From: an uncultured Altererythrobacter sp. | GTDB taxonomy: Bacteria > Pseudomonadota > Alphaproteobacteria > Sphingomonadales > Sphingomonadaceae | Assembly (NCBI GenBank): GCA_946885545.1 | Contig: CAMPGP010000057.1 | Coordinates: 1-10,146, forward strand | Length of the DNA stretch: 10,146 nt | Direction of reading: 5' to 3' | In this document: positions 6,921 to 10,146 of the stretch, in pieces | Numbering within the stretch: the first letter of the stretch is position 1 | Layout: every line of letters starts with the position of its first letter | Translations under genes and position numbers: made by a program | Notes under the pieces: model-generated | Databases searched by the model: none | Told to the model about the DNA's origin: nothing | Seen by the model: only the letters and a program-made list of their open reading frames with translations

Positions 6921-7275
6921 CCCGGCTGGGCCGCGCAGGGAAGCGATAGCGGTCGCCCCCCACCCGCACTTCGAGCGTACCGTCGACGAGGTCCTGCTCG
7001 GCCGCATCCGCCCCGTCGTACACCGCCAGCCCGGCGCCATCGGTGAGCTGTTCGAAACGGCGGAAACTGCCATCGGGATGGCGCAACGTGAGCACCGCTG
7101 CCCCGTCGGTCTCCGCCCGTTCGACGAGGCAGTCCGGCCCGAACTCGGCTCCCGGCCCGATCGCGCACTCGATCCGCTGCGCCCCCTGTTCCGCCTGCGC
7201 CTGCACCGGCGCATCGCCCGAGCAGGCGGCGAGGAGCAGCAGCAGCGGTAACGTGCTAGATATCCGCGTAGACAT
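6901..7275 (-). CDS. Small lipoprotein of unknown function
   Basis: A 124-residue protein with a lipoprotein signal peptide: a short basic start MSTRISS, a hydrophobic run of leucines at 9-15, and the lipobox LAAC with the lipidation Cys at 18. The mature part of about 107 residues has two further cysteines, C37 (IECAIG) and C49 (GPDCLVER), which could form a disulfide in the periplasm. It then reads [17 protein letters not shown] (61-77) and [13 protein letters not shown] (101-113), which looks like a compact beta-rich domain. Residue 19 is Ser, not Asp, so sorting to the outer membrane is likely. Similar hypothetical proteins occur in Sphingomonadales as far as I recall, but I know no function. 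The ATG at 7275 lies 20 bases inside the end of ilvD and is needed to include the signal peptide; an AAGG about ten bases before it may serve as the ribosome-binding site. Its stop lies inside the start region of nnr. Confidence 0.8.
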   Translation of the reverse strand: MSTRISSTLPLLLLLAACSGDAPVQAQAEQGAQRIECAIGPGAEFGPDCLVERAETDGAAVLTLRHPDGSFRRFEQLTDGAGLAVYDGADAAEQDLVDGTLEVRVGGDRYRFPARPSRDADAAE

Positions 7276-8971
7276 GTTTCTCAGACCTTGCCCCAGGGTG
7301 CGTCACCGCCCCCTTGTAGGCCGGTCCGACATTGCCTGCATAGCGCCACAGCGCGCCCGACTGGTAGTCGTTCTCGCGCGGGGCCCAGCGTGCTCGGCGT
7401 TTGGCGAGCACATCCTGCGGCACTTCGAGATCGATCGTGCCCGCGGCGGCGTCGATGGAAATCGTGTCGCCATCCTCGACCAGCGCGATCGGCCCGCCGT
7501 CGGCCGCCTCGGGCCCGACATGGCCGATGCAGAAGCCCCGGGTTGCGCCCGAGAAACGCCCGTCGGTGATAAGCGCCACCTTCTCGCCCATCCCCTGCCC
7601 ATAGAGCGCGGCGGTGGTTGAGAGCATCTCGCGCATGCCCGGCCCGCCCTTGGGCCCTTCGTAGCGGATCACGATCACGCTGCCTTCGGCGATATCGCGG
7701 TTCTCGACCGCCGCGAAGGCATCCTCCTCGCACTCGAACACCCGCGCCGGGCCGGTGAACTGGAGCCGCGCCATCCCCGCGACCTTGACGATCGCCCCCT
7801 CGGGCGCGAGCGAGCCCTTGAGGCCAACGACGCCGCCGGTGGGCGTGATCGGGTTCGAGACCTCGTAGAACACCTTCTGGTCGGGGTTCCAGGTCACCTG
7901 CTCGATGTTCTCGCCGATCGTCTTGCCGGTCACGGTCAGCGGCTCGGGATCGATGAAGCCGCCGTCCATCAGCGTCTTCATCGCCATGTAGACCCCGCCC
8001 GCCTCGTGCATGTCCTTGGCGACGTATCTTCCGCCCGGCTTGAGGTCGGCGATATAGGGCGTCGACTTGAAGATCTCGGCCACGTCGAACAGGTCGAAGT
8101 CGATCCCGCATTCGCTCGCCATCGCGGGCAGGTGCAGCGCGGCGTTGGTCGAGCCGCCGGTCGCGGCGACCACCCGCGCGGCATTCTCGAACGCGGCGCG
8201 CGTGCAGATGTCGCGCGGCCGCAGGTTGCGCTCGAGCAGCGCCATCACCTGCCGCCCCGCGGCAACCGCGATTTCCTCGCGCGAATTGTAAGGAGCGGGC
8301 GCCATATTGCTGTTCGGCAACGACAAACCGATCGCCTCGCCAACGCAAGCCATCGTATTTGCAGTGAATTGACCGCCGCAAGCGCCATGCCCCGGGCAAG
8401 CGACCTTCTCGAGCGCGGTCAGTTCCTTCAGCGGACAATTGCCCGCCGCGTGCTGCCCCACCGCCTCGAACACGTCGACCACGGTCACGTCGCGCCCGTG
8501 GAACCGCCCAGGAAGGATCGAGCCGCCATAGACGAAGATCGAGGGCACGTTCAGCCGCAGCATCGCCATCATCATGCCCGGCAGGCTCTTGTCGCACCCC
8601 GCGAAGCCGACCAGCGCATCGTAGCAGTGCCCGCGCACCGACAGCTCGACCGAATCCGCGATCACCTCGCGGCTGACGAGCGAACTCTTCATCCCCTGGT
8701 GGCCCATCGCGATTCCGTCGGTCACGGTGATCGTGTTGAACCGGCGCGGGGTTCCGCCGCCTTCCTCCACGCCGCGACGGCAGACGTTCGCCTGCGCGTC
8801 GAGGGTGGTGTTGCACGGCGCGCTGTCGTTGCCCGCGCTGGCGACCGCGACGAACGGGCGCGCGATCTGCTCCTCGGTCATCCCCATCGCGTAGTAGTAC
8901 GAGCGATGCGGCGCGCGCTCGGGGCCGACGGAGACGTGGCGGCTGGGAAGCTTAGTCTTGTCGAAGGGCAT
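7256..8971 (-). CDS. ilvD: Dihydroxy-acid dehydratase
   Basis: Third step shared by valine and isoleucine synthesis (also leading to leucine and pantothenate): dehydration of 2,3-dihydroxy-isovalerate or 2,3-dihydroxy-3-methylvalerate to the 2-keto acid. It has 571 residues, the length of the short IlvD form. The cluster cysteines are C53 (SAPCN), C126 (AGCDKS) and C198 (GHGACGGQF). Their spacing of 73 and 72 residues matches what I recall for the oxygen-tolerant [2Fe-2S] plant and mycobacterial enzymes. Lys127 is the residue carbamylated in the family for Mg2+ binding, and Ser474 in [10 protein letters not shown] is the expected catalytic base. The protein ends KHVYADI. The start ATG 8971 ([13 protein letters not shown]) is preferred over ATG 8980, which belongs to the adjacent palindromic repeat. 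The frame remains open upstream to 9148 through the repeat and into the preceding gene, but that extension is not IlvD-like. Confidence 0.95.
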   Translation of the reverse strand: MPFDKTKLPSRHVSVGPERAPHRSYYYAMGMTEEQIARPFVAVASAGNDSAPCNTTLDAQANVCRRGVEEGGGTPRRFNTITVTDGIAMGHQGMKSSLVSREVIADSVELSVRGHCYDALVGFAGCDKSLPGMMMAMLRLNVPSIFVYGGSILPGRFHGRDVTVVDVFEAVGQHAAGNCPLKELTALEKVACPGHGACGGQFTANTMACVGEAIGLSLPNSNMAPAPYNSREEIAVAAGRQVMALLERNLRPRDICTRAAFENAARVVAATGGSTNAALHLPAMASECGIDFDLFDVAEIFKSTPYIADLKPGGRYVAKDMHEAGGVYMAMKTLMDGGFIDPEPLTVTGKTIGENIEQVTWNPDQKVFYEVSNPITPTGGVVGLKGSLAPEGAIVKVAGMARLQFTGPARVFECEEDAFAAVENRDIAEGSVIVIRYEGPKGGPGMREMLSTTAALYGQGMGEKVALITDGRFSGATRGFCIGHVGPEAADGGPIALVEDGDTISIDAAAGTIDLEVPQDVLAKRRARWAPRENDYQSGALWRYAGNVGPAYKGAVTHPGARSEKHVYADI

Positions 8972-8978
8972 ATTCGTC

Positions 8979-8999
8979 ATCCCGGACTTGATCCGGGAT
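8979..8999. repeat. Palindromic repeat unit 1 (ATCCCGGA-CTTGA-TCCGGGAT), next to the ilvD start
   Basis: An eight-base perfect stem (8979-8986 with 8992-8999) around a five-base loop. The core TCATCCCGGACTTGATCCGG is a dispersed intergenic repeat type that I know from many alphaproteobacterial genomes. Read on the ilvD strand, the arm with CCGGGATGA lies about 8-15 bases before the start codon and could include or mask its ribosome-binding site. It also carries the alternative in-frame ATG at 8980. Confidence 0.7.
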
Positions 9000-9010
9000 C
9001 GCTGGCAAAT

Positions 9011-9052
9011 GTCATCCCGGCCGATAGCGATCCCGGCTTTCGCCGGGATGAC
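9011..9052. repeat. Palindromic repeat unit 2, with two mutually exclusive hairpins
   Basis: GTCATCCCGGC (9011-9021) pairs perfectly with GCCGGGATGAC (9042-9052), an 11-base stem with a 20-base loop. Within it, ATCCCGGC (9030-9037) pairs with GCCGGGAT (9042-9049) around TTTC. Because both share the right arm they cannot form together. The element belongs to the same repeat type as unit 1. Both lie in the 116-base gap between the amidohydrolase stop at 9088 and ilvD at 8971, the only real gap in the minus-strand gene group. No T-run follows on the transcribed strand, so a terminator role is not supported. Confidence 0.7.
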
Positions 9053-9087
9053 GGCCTTTTTCAACCGCAGGGAGCCTTTAGGCCGCC

Positions 9088-9816
9088 CTAGCCCCCCTTG
9101 AGCGCGAGCGCGGTGCGGTTCGCGACGTCGGCCACAAGCGCCGCCCACCGCGCCTGGTCGGTCTCACGCGCAATCATGTCCTGGCGGATCTCGATGGTGA
9201 GGTAGGGCCGCCCGTGCGCCTCGGCATGGCGGTCCATCGTCGCGTTCAGCTGTTTGCCCGAATAGGGCTGGTTGTCGCCTACGGTCAGGCCTTCCTCGCC
9301 GAACAGGCGGATCGCGTGGCGCGCGGCGCGATCGTCCTCGTTATAGAGCAGCGCGATTTCCCACGGGCGCTCCTCGCCGCCGCTGCGGAGTTCGGGGGTG
9401 AAGCTGTGCAGCGCGACGATCAGCTCGGGCCGCGCGGCATCGAGCCACGCGCCCAGCGCGGCGTGGTAGGGCCGGTGGAAGCGCTCGATCCGCCGCGCGA
9501 CGTTGGCGCCGATATTGCCGGGGATGAGGTGTCCGTCGCTGGTCGTGGGCACGACGCCGGGCGCATCCTCCTCGCGATGGAGATCGCACACCAGACGGCT
9601 GACGCAGGCGATGTGCGCGGGAATGCCGTGGCGGCGCGCCATCCGTTCGGCGACGCCCTCGACGCCGATGTCGAGCGCGATGTGCTCGTCCATCAGTTCG
9701 GCCGCAATGCCGAGTTCGATGTCCGGCGGGACATGGTTCGAAGCATGATCGGCGACGCACACGATACCGCCGCGCACCGGCTCCCCGACGCGGCGATAGG
9801 GAAGATATTCGGTCAT
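9088..9816 (-). CDS. N-formylglutamate amidohydrolase family protein
   Basis: A 242-residue member of the N-formylglutamate amidohydrolase (HutG-like) family, metal-dependent hydrolases of formylated or acylated amino acids. Family motifs are visible in order: [10 protein letters not shown] (21-30), [16 protein letters not shown] (45-60), [18 protein letters not shown] (73-90), SDGHLIPGN (93-101), [14 protein letters not shown] (108-121) and [11 protein letters not shown] (133-143). The conserved Asp, His and Arg residues of these motifs are present, so it should be active. No other histidine-degradation (hut) genes are near, so histidine catabolism is not supported and the substrate is open. 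The ATG at 9816 overlaps the stop of ispE (ATGA), which decides the start; the open frame further upstream belongs to the ispE region. It has no signal peptide and should be cytoplasmic. Confidence 0.88.
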   Translation of the reverse strand: MTEYLPYRRVGEPVRGGIVCVADHASNHVPPDIELGIAAELMDEHIALDIGVEGVAERMARRHGIPAHIACVSRLVCDLHREEDAPGVVPTTSDGHLIPGNIGANVARRIERFHRPYHAALGAWLDAARPELIVALHSFTPELRSGGEERPWEIALLYNEDDRAARHAIRLFGEEGLTVGDNQPYSGKQLNATMDRHAEAHGRPYLTIEIRQDMIARETDQARWAALVADVANRTALALKGG

Positions 9817-10146
9817 CTGAGCCGCCCCTGCATCTGCCACCAGCCGGGATTTTTTCTGGAGATCTGTTTCGCAGCCGCTTCGCGCTCTTCGATCGTTTCG
9901 AAAAGCGCAAAACATGTCGCCCCGGATCCCGACATGCGCGTGAGAAGCCCGCCTGTGTCGTATAGCGCATTCCACACGAACAGAGCACCTTCGACGTCCA
10001 TTCGTTCGAAAACGATGCGCTCGAAGTCATTCCCGTTGCAGTCGGCAATTTGCCGCGCGGTCCTACCGTCGAGCGGACCCGAGTCGACACCGTCCCACGC
10101 CGCGAATACCGGCCCGGTCGGCACGGGCACGCGCGGGTTGACCAGC
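9813..10146 (-). CDS. ispE: 4-diphosphocytidyl-2-C-methyl-D-erythritol kinase; partial, N-terminus off the right edge
   Basis: Phosphorylates CDP-methylerythritol in the MEP route to isopentenyl diphosphate. Only the C-terminal 111 residues are visible, of a usual 270-290. The segment LVNPRVPVPTGPVFAAWDG is the typical start of the C-terminal half, and TRMSGSGATCFALF is the C-terminal glycine-rich GHMP-kinase motif. The ending [10 protein letters not shown] resembles IspE tails of Sphingomonadales. The stop TGA overlaps the ATG of the amidohydrolase gene, so the two are probably translated from one message. The ATP-binding loop and the N-terminal Lys lie outside the window. Confidence 0.9.
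   Translation of the reverse strand, partial: LVNPRVPVPTGPVFAAWDGVDSGPLDGRTARQIADCNGNDFERIVFERMDVEGALFVWNALYDTGGLLTRMSGSGATCFALFETIEEREAAAKQISRKNPGWWQMQGRLR

Noticed and set aside
5565..7046. A long plus-strand open frame opposite nnr
   Set aside because: Antisense shadow of a gene with unmistakable epimerase and dehydratase motifs.
9030..9060. Intrinsic terminator made of the hairpin at 9030-9049 followed by GACGGCCTTTTT
   Set aside because: The T-run would serve plus-strand transcription, but no plus-strand gene ends here, and it is ten bases beyond the stem. On the minus strand, where the genes lie, no T-run follows.
7281..9091. Long open frames on both strands over ilvD
   Set aside because: Shadows of IlvD, which shows complete family motifs along its full length.
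8972..9148. N-terminal extension of IlvD through the repeat (VIPAKAGI... and ...SGMTN)
   Set aside because: These residues are the translation of the palindromic repeat and of the end of the amidohydrolase gene. IlvD proteins begin near [13 protein letters not shown] repeat-derived peptide fused to IlvD is possible in principle but has no support.
1..10146. CRISPR array, tRNA/rRNA, insertion sequence, phage or defence genes
   Set aside because: None seen: no regularly spaced repeats, no tRNA-like cloverleaf, and no transposase or integrase motifs on either strand.

Overview
The window is GC-rich, tightly packed DNA with many 4-base stop/start overlaps. The gene content and protein sequences look like an alphaproteobacterium of the order Sphingomonadales, most likely an Erythrobacter-type genome. 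That placement is inferred from family recognition and not from a search. Coding regions fill almost all of it. No RNA gene, insertion sequence, phage gene or CRISPR array was seen, and no gene-free stretch exceeds about 120 bases.

Left part (1-4318): accessory genes of the exosortase A (PEP-CTERM / exopolysaccharide) system. On the minus strand is an AMP-forming acyl-CoA ligase that runs off the left edge. Divergent from it, on the plus strand, lie a GNAT/BioF2-like acetyltransferase, an acyl carrier protein, exosortase-associated hydrolase 2 and exosortase-associated hydrolase 1. A ligase, a carrier protein, an N-acyltransferase and two alpha/beta-hydrolase-fold proteins form a plausible small route that activates, carries and transfers an acyl or aminoacyl group. 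The substrate is unknown. The exosortase itself is not in the window. Hydrolase 2 has no usual start codon at its homologous N-terminus; a CTG overlapping the carrier protein stop fits best.

Middle (4314-4343): a perfect 12-bp inverted repeat separates the two convergent gene groups and holds the stop codons of both.

Right part (4339-10146): six genes on the minus strand, read from right to left: ispE (partial, isoprenoid precursor synthesis), an N-formylglutamate amidohydrolase family protein, ilvD (branched-chain amino acid synthesis), a small lipoprotein of unknown function, a bifunctional NAD(P)HX repair enzyme (nnr) and a TrmA/RumA-type m5U RNA methyltransferase. All junctions overlap except the one before ilvD. 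That 116-base gap contains two palindromic repeat units of the GTCATCCCGG type common in alphaproteobacteria. They reach up to the ilvD start and may affect its translation. The functions in this group are largely housekeeping and unrelated to each other.

Nothing here is clearly a new system. The least ordinary parts are the exosortase accessory module with its altered hydrolase active sites and CTG start, and the two palindromic elements.
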